Positions 27,801 through 40,320 of a DNA stretch of 64,000 nt are shown here, piece after piece. The notes under the pieces are model-generated. The model worked only from the letters and a program-made list of their open reading frames with translations, ran no database searches and had not been told where the DNA came from. Location of the stretch: positions 7,463,689-7,527,688 of the forward strand of contig NC_034012.1 of the NCBI RefSeq assembly GCF_000346465.2, in the 5' to 3' direction. How positions within the stretch are numbered: the first letter of the stretch is position 1; each line of letters begins with the position of its first letter. Both the position numbers and the translations under genes were made by a program. This stretch comes from Prunus persica. Lineage: Eukaryota > Streptophyta > Magnoliopsida > Rosales > Rosaceae.

Positions 27801-30800
27801 TCAATCAGCCAAGGAACTCTATGCATATGCCCTGGATTTCATATTAGAAAATATAAAGTAGAAGAATTCAGAGCACTCAGGTGCTAGTTTTCAGCAGGCA
27901 TCAGCTAACGCCTTCTCTTTGTTTTTCCTTTTCTTTGATTATTGCTCGAGAAAACAGTTGTATGAAGATGTAGGGTTGGCTGTAGAAAATTGTGGTGGGC
28001 TGGTAGCCTTTTCTAGTACTCTTATTTCTTCACACTAGGAATAATATACAGACATAATTTTTCGTATGTTCGAATAAATAGAAAGAAAAGTAATCCTTTA
28101 GAATAAAAATAATAAAACTCAGCTGTCATTTATAGGAGGTTGCTGTTGCTGCTGCATGAATGGTAGCTCACGATATTTATTGGCCATATGATCAATCATG
28201 TCATATCAGCTAACACTCTCCAATACTCAGTATTTTGAACTAGATCTGTGCCACCCCTCACTCAGGGATGTCTAGCGAGCATGAAAGAAGCATAGTTGGT
28301 AAAGTAGTTGACCACAACTTTAGGTAATCCAGAGATGAAGTCTATAGTTAAACTGACCCATTTTTCTGCCTAACGGCACAACTGTTTTCTGGTCGGGAAA
28401 CTTCTATAGAATCAAATGAACCCTAAACAATGATGTGGAATTTTTTGTCATGAATTTTTGGAAATGAGATCTGACCACAATAAGGTTGGCAATAAAAGAC
28501 ATACGACCTATTTTTTCTAAATTTGCAACTTGAATACGCACCCTCATGTTCTATTATTGTGAGTTTTATACATATATATGCTAGTTAGAGTACGTTTCTA
28601 TCTGTAAACTGTTATATTACCTGAATTTCTACTGCCAAAATGTATTAGTTTCCTTAGCATGTTTGCAAAGGCTGCCCTGTGTCCTCTATTGTATTTTGAG
28701 GTCAGACTGTCCCGCCTTGTGGATTTAAACGATCTTTTGATACTGCTCTTTATATATAATTTCTATTCTTAACAGATGTTTTCCTGCATGATGATGCTGT
28801 TTTAGGAAGATGATGAATGCACTATTGAGGAAGATGAGGCTCTTTTTACTGAACAAGAAAGACAGGAAGAATTGGCTGCTTTACAAAATGAAGTAGATCT
28901 TCCACTTGAGGAGTTACTCAAACAATATCCTATGGAGAAAGGTGAATGGTTATAATGTTTTGCACAATTGTACTTTGTTTAATTTATGAGGGGCAGTTTG
29001 GGTGCCATAAATATGGGTCTGGAACTTTTCAAACAATTTACCCCCCACGTAGGTCTACTAGATGACACCCAGATTTCGATCACTCACAATGTCCATACCT
29101 GCTTAGGCATGTACCTCAGTGTATTTGTTTCCAGATTGTCCAGACTCATCTCTAATAGACCTACTTTTGGGTTCTGAGAGAGCTATGAATGAGCCAGTCG
29201 GGATGGCTTTTTCCACTACTCTTTCAGCTTTATCTCTATGAATTTTATTTGTGTCCCATGCTAGAAATCAGAGTTGTGGTAAATAGATACTAGATTTGGA
29301 AAATTATTGGTTGGATCTCTTCCCCTGTCGCTCCTATTCCAAGTGAGCTCCTTTATTTCGTACTAGTAGCATCTTCATAAATGTTATCTGAAACATGGAC
29401 TTTCAGTTAGCCCAGAAAGTAGTCCAGAAAAGGGTGAAGACGTCACAGAAATGGCCTCAGTAGGGGAAGATCATGGTATTTGTCCAGAAAAGGGTGATGA
29501 TAGCGCAGAAATGACTTCTGTGGGGCAAGATCCTGGTACATGTTCTGAAAAGGTTGAAGATGATGCGGAAATGACCTCAGTTGGGGAAGATCCTGGTATG
29601 TGTCCTGAAAAGGTTGAAGATGGCGCAGAAATGACCTCAGTGGGGAAGGATCCTGGTATGCGTCCTGAAAAGGTTGAAGATGGCACAGAAATGACCTCAG
29701 TGGGGGAAGACCATGGTATGTGTACCAGTTAATGTATTGTGTTACTTAGTGAAACTTATGATTATGTCTGAGAAGGTGATGGGTTAATTATGCTGCAGGT
29801 GGGCAAAGCGATATTTTTGTAGCCAGTAAGACTGAAAAAATCAGCTCTGACATTTTCACCGGTCGTCGTTGTGTAAGTTGTATGTGTTTATAGATTCCAG
29901 TGCTGAAGTGTGCAGTATATGAATGGTTTAGCATGATAGTTATTTTCTAATTACAGGTGGAAAGTAATGGTGGCTTGTCCACTTCAGAAACCCATTTATC
30001 AGATATTGAGATAAATGGAGCCAAAAATATTTCAGAAGCTTCTGCACAGCTTGCCAAGGGACATGTGCAATATGATTTTAATGATGAACATGTGAGTGTG
30101 CTATTATTTTAATTTTGATTTTGTTATTTGTCTATTTGCACTGGTAGCGTATGTTTAGCAACATTGTTTTTGTTCATGGGTTTTTATTGATTGGACGTTG
30201 ATGTCTGGTGAACTCATGTACCCTCTGATTTATATCTTGGAATGGTATCGCAAACTCCAATTATTTTGAAATTATGAGACTTCAAACTTATATGTATATA
30301 TTCTACATGTTATAATCCATATATAGAGAGAGAGAGAGATACATGTACAGGTATTCTGAATTATCCATATTTCTGTATTCCTAGTTTCAGAGTCTTAGAT
30401 ATACTTTACCACAATCCTTTAGTTCTCCTTTCCTTTCCATTTAATATTTGGGCTTTCTATTTTATTATTCTTTGAAAAAATACTAATCTGGGTGTAAGGT
30501 TATTGCTCACTCTTTCTTGAATTATGCAGGAAGATGGTGACTTCATTCTTGCTGCTGGAGAGGAAAAGGTGGGAATGCTTTTTGTGTTTCATTTCTAACT
30601 TTATTTCTGTCCTGTCTTGGGAGTTTTTTTTTCTTTCCTTTATTAGGAATTAGGTAGCTATTGTTTGTTATTCGTTGACTCAACCATAGTAGAGGCCTTT
30701 TCATACTGTTTTTATAATCTTGGGTTGCTTGCAACATCTAGGTATATGTTGGTTCATTATTATTCTAGCCAAATTGTGATAAATACAGTCTGAGTTTTAG

Positions 30801-33800
30801 TTGAGTGGGGAGTTGAGTGGGGAATAGGTTTTGAATTGGTTGAATTTGGTTGCCAATAGGTTTTATTCATGTTTCTAATTTCCAATAGCCTTTGTTGTAC
30901 TGATTTGAATTTCATGTGCAGGATGATGAGACAACTTTATCAGAGGAGGAGGAACTGGCAAGAGCAGATACCAGTGATCCCATGGATGAGGTGAGAAGCC
31001 ATTCTACATGCCTTTTTTCGCACCCTTATACTTTAGGCATATTGGTAGAAACATCCAGATTAGATACTTTTAAAAGATTCGGTCTAAAGTTTGTCGGTTG
31101 TTTCTATGGTTTTTTGCTATCTTTCAGATTGCCTTACTACAAAAGGAGAGTGAAGTTCCTTTAGAGGAACTGCTAGCAAGGTATAAAAAGGTAGGGTTTA
31201 TTGTATGCTTCTGCTCATATGTTGAGTGCTTCACATCACTTATGATTTTGTTCAATTATCAACCTGTTTTCAGGATTCAAACAGTGATGAAGTTGCAGAT
31301 GGTGAATCTGAATATGCCTCTGCTTTATCAGAGGGATTTGTGGATTCTCCATCTCTTGAAGATGTTGAACCAAAGCAACATAGTGTTTGTATGGATGAAG
31401 ATGTTGACTCTGGTGAGCACCAACTGGCTCTTGATTCTCCTACTGAAGAACAGAGTGCTAGGATAGATAAGATATCAGAAGGAGGAAAGGACAGTGAGAA
31501 CAGACTTGAGGATGCAGCCGCTGCTGCGAGATCTGCACAACCAACTGGAAACACCTTCTCCACAACCCAAGTTCGCACAAAGTTCCCTTTTCTTCTTAAG
31601 TTCCCTTTACGTGAATATCAGCATATTGGCTTGGATTGGCTTGTAACGATGTATGAGAAAAGACTGAATGGGATTTTAGCCGATGAGATGGGGCTTGGGA
31701 AGACAATCATGACAATTGCTTTGCTTGCACACCTAGCATGTGAAAAGGGAATATGGGGTCCTCATCTTATTGTGGTCCCAACTAGTGTTATGCTTAATTG
31801 GGAGACTGAGTTTCTCAAATGGTGTCCAGCTTTCAAAATCTTAACTTATTTCGGAAGTGCAAAAGAGCGCAAATTGAAAAGGCAAGGCTGGTTGAAACCA
31901 AATTCATTTCATGTATGCATAACAACATACAGACTGGTTATTCAAGATTCAAAAGTCTTCAAGCGTAAGAAGTGGAAATACTTGATTTTAGATGAAGCCC
32001 ATCTGATTAAAAATTGGAAGTCACAGAGATGGCAAACTCTTTTAAACTTCAATTCCAAACGCCGCATTTTGTTAACTGGTACTCCTCTGCAGAATGATCT
32101 CATGGAACTTTGGTCTCTAATGCATTTCTTGATGCCCCATGTATTTCAGTCCCATCAGGAATTCAAGGATTGGTTCTGTAATCCTATATCAGGGATGGTT
32201 GAGGGGCAAGAAAAAGTGAATAAGGAAGTTCTTGATCGTCTACATAATGTCCTTCGGCCATTCATTCTCCGTCGTTTAAAACGAGACGTGGAGAAGCAGC
32301 TCCCTATGAAACATGAGCATGTGATAAACTGTAGACTCTCCAGGAGGCAGCGTAACTTGTATGAAGACTTCATTGCTAGCTCCGAAACACAAGCAACTCT
32401 TGCAAGTGCAAATTTTTTTGGAATGATAAGTATTATAATGCAACTTCGTAAAGTATGCAATCATCCCGACTTATTTGAAGGTCGTCCGATTGTCAGTTCC
32501 TATGATATGGCTGGTATTTACACACAATTGAGTTCTTCTGTCTGTTCAATTCTTTCACCTGGACCCTTTTCTGCAGTAGACCTTAGGGGTTTGGGGTTTT
32601 TATTTACTCATCTAGATTTTACCATGACTTCTTGGGAGAGTGATGAAGCTAAAGCTCTTGCTACTCCATCAAGTTCAATCAAGGAGCGTGTTGAACTGAC
32701 TAACCTTGAATATATTGGTGGATTTAAACATCGCAAGAAGTTGCATGGAACAAATATTTTTGAAGAGGTTCATAAGGCAATTATGGAGGAGAGACTAAGA
32801 CAAGCAAAGGAACATGCTGCAGCTACTGCATGGTGGAATAACTTGAGGTGCAACAGAAAGCCCATATACTCAACAAGCCTAAGGGATCTTGTTACAATAA
32901 GACATCCTGTTTTTGACATTCACTCTCACAAGGCTAATCCTTTGTCCTACATGTACTCCTCAAAGCTGGCTGATATAGTCCTTTCACCAGTGGAACGCTT
33001 TCAGAAAATGATTGACCTGGTTGAAAGTTTTCTGTTTGCAATCCCTGCTGCTCGGGCGCCCCCACCTGTATGTTGGTGCAGTAAGTCTGGAAGCGCTGTG
33101 CTTCAGAATCCAGTTTATAAGCAGAAATGCACTGAAACCTTGTCACCACTTCTATCACCACTCAGACCTGCAATTGTCCGAAGGCAAGTATATTTTCCTG
33201 ACAGGCGACTTATACAGTTTGACTGTGGTAAGTTGCAAGAGCTTGCAGGTTTGCTTAGAAAACTGAAGTCAGAAGGTCACAGAGCATTAATATTCACTCA
33301 GATGACGAAGATGCTTGATATCTTGGAGGCTTTCATCAATCTGTATGGTTACACATACATGCGTTTAGATGGGTCCACTCAGCCTGAGGAGAGGCAGACT
33401 TTAATGCAGCGATTTAACACAAATCCCAAAATTTTTCTTTTCATATTGTCAACCCGTAGTGGGGGTGTTGGAATAAACCTAGTTGGGGCAGATACTGTTA
33501 TCTTTTATGATAGTGACTGGAATCCTGCTATGGACCAACAAGCTCAAGATCGATGCCACCGTATTGGACAGACACGTGAAGTTCATATTTATCGGTTGAT
33601 TAGTCAGAGCACCATTGAAGAAAATATCCTGAAGAAAGCAAATCAGAAGCGTGCGCTTGATGATCTAGTTATACAAAGTGGGGGATACAACACTGAATTC
33701 TTCAAAAAGCTTGATCCTATGGAGCTTTTCTCTGGTCATAGGGCACTTCCTGTTAAGAATACGCAAAAGGAGAAAAATCACAACACAACTGAGGTTTCTC

Positions 33801-36800
33801 TATCCAATGCTGATCTGGAAGCTGCTCTAAAGCATGCAGAAGATGAAGCCGATTACATGGCATTAAAGAAAGTTGAGCAGGAGGAAGCTGTTGACAATCA
33901 AGAATTTACAGAAGAAGCCATTGTGAGATTGGAAGATGATGAATTAGTAAATGAGGATGACATGAAGATTGATGAACCTGTTGAGCAGGGTGGCTGGACG
34001 ACCTCTTCAAACAAAGAAAATGGAATAACATTGAATGGGAGTGATTCTAATGATGAAAGAGCTGTTACTATTGCTTGTAGAGAAGATGATGTGGACATGC
34101 TGGATGATGTCAAACAGATGGCTGCAGCAGCAGGACAAGAAATCTCATCATTTGGCAATCAATTACGTCCAATAGATAGGTATGCAATTCGTTTTCTGGA
34201 ATTGTGGGACCCAATTATAGACAAAACAGCAGTGGAATCTCAGGTTAGATTTGAGGAGACGGAATGGGAACTAGACCGCATTGAAAAATACAAGGAGGAA
34301 ATGGAAGCTGAGATTGATGAAGATGAGGAACCTCTTGTATATGAAAGTAAGTATCTCTTAATCTTTTCATTGCTTTTTTAAGTTCATAATCTTTACCCAC
34401 ATGGCACTTGGTAAAGCTCTTGTTTGCAATTTGCCCCTTCACTGTGTCACATAGTGTCATGATATGGTATCTGGTATCTGTAAATCAGTTCTTTAATCAT
34501 GTGGGGCATGATGGTCAATGATGTAATGTGAAAGATTCAAACTTATAATTTGTTATTATTGCCATGTGTACATGTTGCAACTCTAGACTAAACTCGTTGT
34601 TTCCTACTTAGCATGGGACGCTGATTTTGCAACTGAGGCATATCGTCAGCAGGTTGAGGCTTTGACTCAGCATCAGGTCAGTGGATACTCTTTGAGTTGC
34701 ATATTTTTCTGTTATTTAAAAATAATGTGTGATAAACTTCTTTTTTTCAGTTGATGGAGGAACTGGAATATGAAGCCAAGGTGAAGGAAGATGAAGCAGA
34801 CGAAAATTGTGATTCTATGAAGTAAGCTGACAATCTAAACCCTTGTCCTGATAGTAATTGGTGCAATTTAATCCCTCCCATTAATCTCTCTCTCTCTCTC
34901 TCTCTCTCTTTCTGAGACAAAGGAAGTCTTATAACTGGCACTGAATTTATGTACTACAAGAATTCTTCCCCCCCACCCACACACACAAAACAAGATGGCT
35001 GCATCTGTACTGTAGTATAGAATGGCATTCCAGAGATACGAGTTTTACAATGATCCAACAGTCAAATGAAGAAAATAGAGAGCACTTTAGTTCTGAAATA
35101 CCGTACTTAATTTAGAAATTTCTTAATGTAGCTGTTGAGACTTTTGTGTTTTTATGTTGAAGACTTGGTAATTAATCAGTTGTATGCTATAGCAGGAATG
35201 AGATGCCAAGTGATCCTAAACCCAAGCCTAAGAAGAAATTGAAGAAAGCCAAATTTAAATCTCTGAAGAAACGATCTCTAGCTTCTGAACTGAAACTTGT
35301 GAAAGGAGATCTTCAAGTGGAACCTATGTCCATAGATGAAGACTCCATCTCTTATGAGATAGTTACCTATTCCGATATGGAATCACCACGTTCAATTGTC
35401 AAGAGAAAACGTAAGAAGGCTGAATCTAGACCATTTGGCGAAGAGAAGACTTCAAAGAAAAAATCAAAGAAACTCAAGAAGTCTACTCTTGAAATTTGTC
35501 CTTCGGAGTTTGATACTAACCTCTCTACAATGGAGCATGATGAAGTTACAGAGTCAAAACCAAGTGAGAGTGTGGTTGATTTTGAGCATAAACCAGTTAG
35601 TAGAAGCAAGATGGGAGGGAAAATATCTATCACTTCCATGCCTGTAAAGCGTGTTCTCATGATAAAACCAGAGAAGTTAAAGAAGGGCAACATTTGGTCT
35701 AGAGATTGTATTCCACCACCAGATTTTTGGTTGTCACAAGAGGATGCGATATTGTGTGCTGTTGTACATGAGTATGGTCCTTATTGGAGCTTGGTTAGTG
35801 ACATACTTTATGGAATGACTGCTGGTGGGTTTTATAGGGGAAGATATCGCCATCCTGTCCATTGCTGTGAGAGATTTAGGGAACTCATCCAAAGATATGT
35901 TTTGTCTACACCGGACAATCCTAATTATGAAAAAGTTAATAATATAGGATCTGGAAAGGCTCTTCTAAGAGTAACAGAGGTACAAATGGTGTTTTATTTT
36001 TTCAGAACTGCATATGTTTTGTCAATCTCATAAACACTTTTATCACTTAGCTATTGTGAATTGTAGTTGGTGCAGTTAACATTTATTAAACGACTCATCA
36101 TCTTTCTTGTATGCCAGGATAATATTCGAATGTTATTAAATGTTGCTGCTGAGCAGCCCAATAGAGAGTTTGTCATTCAGAAACACTTCACTGCCCTGCT
36201 TTCATCTGTCTGGAAGGTGACATCTCGCAAAGATCGCCGAAAAAATCTCCCATCATCCTGGAATGGTCTATATTCTGGTGGAAGCTTTTTTAGTTCCTCT
36301 AACCAAATTTCTCAGACTTCCATGAAGGAACGTACAGAAAGAATGAAGTTGAGCACTTTTGGGCACGGTACCAAGTTGATAGCTGCTGCACTTAATGATG
36401 CCAGCAGCAGGCAGGAGGATGGCAGAGTCTTTCGTCCCAACCTGGGGAAAGATTCAGCAATGGATGCAGAGCGGTTGGATATAACTTTGGAATTTCAGGG
36501 AGGGAAAGATGACTTCATGGATGCATTGCCGTCTGTTATAAATTTGTCAGTATCCGATTCAGACCCTTTGCCCTTGTTAAGTCAAGCTACAGAAGATCAT
36601 CATCTTCGAAACTCCAGCAATGATCAGTGCAAAGATTCCTGTGATGTAAATTTAGCTGAGAACCGTTTCAGGTAAGGTCTCTTGCAACATGAATCCAGAA
36701 CAATTGGTATATGAAAAATAAACATTTTTCATGTAGATGTCTGAACAAATTCTTAGTTTGGCGATTTGGGTATTGGAAGGTTGCTAATAAGAGTTCTGTC

Positions 36801-37251
36801 TACTTTCAGGACTGCAACAAGAACTTGCATTGAAGATACCATGGGGTGGGCTGCATCTGCATTCCCAACAAATGATATCAGGTCTCGGTCAGTGTCAAAG
36901 CCACAGACCACGGGAAAGCACAAACTTGTCTTCTCTGATTCAGTTAGACCTTCCAAATCGAAGATCAGAAAAAGTTCAGTAGAGCATGGTGAGATGCGTA
37001 GCTTTATTACTGAGCAGGTATTTCAACCTTTGCCAATGGCTGCACCCATGAATCCCATTCCAAGGTTTGACCTGAACATGCCTGTCAGCGAGGATGTTGG
37101 AATTGATGATTTGGAAGACAATTCTTATTCTTACATTGACGAGTCTTTGTTGGAAACGGAGGACTTTGGAGTTCTCCCACATGAATATGTTCCTGGCTTG
37201 ATTGGAGACCTTGATGATGAACTATTGCCAGAATATATTGACATTGGGTAA
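24817..37251 (+). CDS. PIE1: SWR1-type chromatin remodelling ATPase PIE1
   Basis: Catalytic subunit of the plant SWR1 complex, which exchanges H2A for H2A.Z in nucleosomes (FLC expression, flowering time, immunity). The hand-built model has 20 exons: 24817-24876, 26456-26536, 26739-26846, 26993-27073, 27195-27283, 27408-27544, 27650-27711, 28806-28941, 29407-29715, 29799-29872, 29957-30091, 30530-30568, 30922-30990, 31128-31190, 31274-34346, 34612-34676, 34751-34821, 35196-35979, 36118-36671, 36810-37251; 6,432 nt, 2,143 aa. The N-terminus MASKGPRSK matches the family. The HSA region is about 25-110 (HWDHVLEEMIWLSKDFESER). Snf2 motif I DEMGLGKT is near 618, DEAH near 721, RSGGVGINL near 1208, QDRCHRIGQ near 1239; a long insert splits the ATPase lobes, as in INO80/SWR1 proteins. 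The SANT-like region is about 1726-1757. Exon 9 contains a 20-residue tandem repeat. All phases close. Confidence 0.96.
29416..29715 (+). repeat. PIE1: Five-unit 60-bp coding repeat in PIE1 exon 9
   Basis: Five consecutive units of exactly 60 bp encode variants of EMTSVGEDPGMCPEKVEDGA. The last unit is cut by the exon's splice donor at 29,716. Each unit has a GGTA- sequence at the same place (GT at 29,476, 29,536, 29,596, 29,656 and 29,716); the functional donor is the fifth. The acidic repeat lies in the linker between the HSA region and the ATPase, where the Arabidopsis protein has related but shorter repeated sequence (from recall). Confidence 0.93.
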
Positions 37252-38060
37252 GCTAAATCTGAGAGCTGGAACCACTAGTTTTGTGTCCAGGCCGAGCTCC
37301 CTCTTTAAAGAAGTTACGATTGGTGGAAAACTAATCTTCAAATTTGGGATTATAAACTTTTTACTCCCATCACACGTGGATTACGAAGCAGACGGTATTG
37401 GAATTGGGAGATTGGACTTTGCCCTTTGCAGATGCAGGGGCAGTTTTTTGGCCCATCTTCCCGTCACACGCTGAAATCGACCTTCTTTTCTGCGTGAAGA
37501 ATCTGTGCGGGACTGCAAAGGAGCCAAGATTTAGGGAACTCTAATTGTAACATAAAATTTTTGTAGTTAATCTCTCACTGGGTGGAGAGATGGTTGAATT
37601 TGTTTAGGGCTTCCATTGAGACGTCTGTATGGGCACATTTACTCCATGAGAAGTAGTGAATGAAATTAGCTTACCAGTCATTTTTCAAAAAAATGAAAAA
37701 AATTATTATTACGCATGTGCATGTTGTCAACTATTAATTTGGGTTCATGCAAAGTTTCTGATTTAAAATTGAATTAGTTTATTTTCTCCCTCTCTCTATC
37801 TTCTCTCCCTAAATACTGTCGATATCCGCCTCCTCACCGTAGTTTCCTTGTATCCTCCGAACTTGTATTATTTACAAGAGTAAGAGTAGCACACGTGGCA
37901 TGGAGCGTCTAAAGTTTAATTGCAAAAGCACCCGTTGGCAAATATTTTCGAATAAGACAATAGACGTTGGGGTCAATTCGTGAATAGTGGACAAAATATA
38001 ATGTCATTTCTAACCTACAGGATTCCGAAGACTGCAAGGTCAGAATTGGTGTTTCATATA
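37252..38060. other. PIE1 3' UTR and spacer
   Basis: Follows the PIE1 stop. An open frame to 37,474 has no recognisable content. The probable 3' UTR extends to about 37,680, after which the sequence becomes AT-rich and non-coding. Confidence 0.5.
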
Positions 38061-38069
38061 TGGCATGTT

Positions 38070-38530
38070 GAGTAATCCGTAATTGGATTATGAGGAATTA
38101 AATTAAAGACAAATTGAATTGAAGAGGAGTTGGATTGAGGAGAATTTAGATTCTGGATTCCTATTGAAGTTGTTTACTAAACCATATGGATTGAGAAAAG
38201 TTAGATTTCGAATTCCTATTGAAGTTGTATACTAAATCATATGGAATTATGATATAAGTGATACTAATTACTAAAATGTCCTCGTTGTTGGGTTAAAGTA
38301 GTTGACAAATTTAGAATTTTAAAAATTGTGAGGATATAATGGGTAAAAAAGATGAATTCATAGCACATCCCACCCAAAAATTGAATTTCTCCAAAATCAA
38401 GAATTCAATTCCTAATTTTATTTGGGCTCCACTTATTTTCAATTTTTTGATGTGAAGTAAACACATGAATCCTCCATAAATGAAATTCAATTCTTAATGA
38501 GAATTCCAATTCCTAATTAGTAAATACATC
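38070..38530. mobile_element. Degenerate MITE-like element (tentative)
   Basis: The left part (GAGTAATCCGTAATTGGATT, GAGGAATT) and right part (GAGAATTCCAATTCCTAATTAG) are loosely inverted. GTTTACTAAACC on the left is matched by AAGTAAACACATG on the right. Inside, a unit containing ATTCCTATTGAAGTTGT and ACTAAACCATATGGA is repeated with a 55-bp period (about 38,157 and 38,212). No target-site duplication was confirmed. Confidence 0.4.
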
Positions 38531-39534
38531 ATTATATTCTTTGTTTTGTGCTCTCTCCAAGTTGGACGATCTTCAAATTTATTAGGTTAGGCTCTGTTCG
38601 TCTCAGCTATGTTTTTCCTCTTGTTGTGTCTTTAAATGATAAGTAGCTCGCCAACCTCGTTATTTCACGACTCACGTGTAATTTTCATGGGCTTTTGCAA
38701 ACTCCCAAAACAAAACAGAATTGGAGATTGATAAGTGTGCTTATCTACTAGGCCTTCCTTTTTCTTCTCTCATGATCAACCCATTTCAATTTCTCAGCCT
38801 ACAAAAGACCTTTGTGGGATTGCAAGTAGGATTGGACAATCTGATTCTTACCCCAAAAAAAGAAAAAAAAAATTTGGCGAGTCCAAATTAATTTCAATAT
38901 CTGAAAATGTCGAAAAAAAATTGAATTGGAATTGGAATGTATCTCAAGATTCCGAAGTTCCAAAATATATTGGGATTTCAAGTTTAGACTACACGTGACT
39001 AATTCAACATTGAACTAATTATAATTTGATGACCAAATAGACACAGACGACTTATTAAATAAATGATAACATCTAAATAATAGCATATAATAGTTTTTCG
39101 AGCTTTTCGTATGAGTTTTCAATTTTTAACCATTTTTAACTTTTTAAATTGTTGTTTTCAACTATTTTCCAAAATATATATATAAGTTTTGAAAATTTTC
39201 CAAAAATTTGGAGTTTTTTTAATTGAAATGGATGTTAAAATTTCGAAATTTTTGAACATAATTAAAAAATAATTTTCATTCCAAAAAATTTTTGAATTCG
39301 TATTGGAATCCCCTTATTTCAATCTGATCCGTCTTAAAATCAACCTAGACCTTTGTGAGTCCAAAACCTACTCGGACCTTTAGCAATTAGGCAAGTGCGA
39401 AGTTGGTTCAGTCTAGGAAAAAATAAAAAAAGATAAAAAGGATGGGGAAGTTCGTGCTAGGTCATAGGTTTCGAATTTGTATAGTTATGGTCACAAACTT
39501 TTGTTCCCCTACCTTATGCCAATCTAATTTTATC
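38531..39534. other. AT-rich intergenic sequence
   Basis: No supported gene on either strand. The ORF at 38,735-38,998 is low in information and lacks splice context. A/T homopolymer-rich sequence occupies 39,100-39,300. Confidence 0.5.
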
Positions 39535-39765
39535 CCCTTCTTTCAGCATCAACATTGCTGTCGACAACATCATCAAGTTTCATGTCCTCAGTGTACCTAG
39601 AAGAAATAATCACATGAATTTTAACATAAATTCAAAGCAGATATATTGGTGCATGGCATGCTGCTGATTACACATGCTAATACATGAATAATTAAGGAGA
39701 TACATTAAATAGAATAAAATCATTCTTAAGAATAGAATAAAGATCGTTCTTAAGAATCAAGGATC
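39535..39765 (-). pseudogene. Fragment of proteasome alpha-2 exon 9 plus intron
   Basis: The plus-strand sequence CATGTCCTCAGTGTACCTAG and about 150 bp beyond it match 52,626-52,880 of the PAB gene in the same orientation. On the minus strand 39,597-39,535 corresponds to PAB exon 9: it begins after TAG and encodes YTEDMKLDD, but one base is missing in the second half so the frame is lost. The flanking intron is also copied (ACATGAATTTTAACATAAAT), so this is a genomic-DNA duplication and not a retrocopy. No other PAB exons are nearby. Confidence 0.85.
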
Positions 39766-39939
39766 AGTAGTCCCAGTATCAATTATATAGATAACAAGAT
39801 GGGTGGCTGCACGGTCGAAAATGTGGAAAATAAATTTTACTTATCAATTTTATTTGTATAAACTGGAAAATAAATTGATAAATTATTTTTCTCACGTCAT
39901 TATGGAATTAAATGATAAGAGACACGGTTTTTTTTTTAA

Positions 39940-40085
39940 TTTTTAAAAATATATACAAGCAGAATTCTACTTTAATCTAATCTAAACTACAGGGAGGAAA
40001 ATTCGAACTCAAGTGGAGAGCGTGGAGCACATCCACTTTGCCAACTTGATTAAGCACGTCTACAAGCCTTGACCCATAGTTAATT
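39940..40085 (-). mobile_element. SINE-like element, tRNA-derived (tentative)
   Basis: Read on the minus strand, GTTGGCAAAGTGGATGTGC resembles a polymerase III A box, and GAGTTCGAATTTTCC about 40 bases later resembles a B box. That is the promoter layout of tRNA-derived SINEs. The 3' end and target duplication are not defined. A similar A/B-box arrangement occurs at 46.3 kb. Confidence 0.45.
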
Positions 40086-40320
40086 TCTCTCAACAGGTGG
40101 AAAGTTTAGCAGAGGGGGCTGAGCATAGACCAGACCGAATAAAAAAAGAATATCAAACATTTAAAAAATTGATAATTTTATAAATAGTAAGAAAAAAACA
40201 CTTTCAAAAATGTTTTCCACTCTTCCGAACAACAGGGAAGATAGAACAAGTTCTTCGCTCGGTATATATTACAGAAATGAGAATTCATTAGCAAAAGTTA
40301 GCAGAGGAGTGGAGCCAATC

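Noticed and set aside
29448..29715. Regular 60-bp repeats as a CRISPR-like array
   Set aside because: Units are contiguous, coding and in frame within a conserved eukaryotic gene; there are no spacers.
31270..31578. Minus-strand ORF of 102 codons over PIE1 exon 15, and similar antisense ORFs at 32155-33161 and 35367-35693
   Set aside because: Shadows of the conserved PIE1 coding strand.
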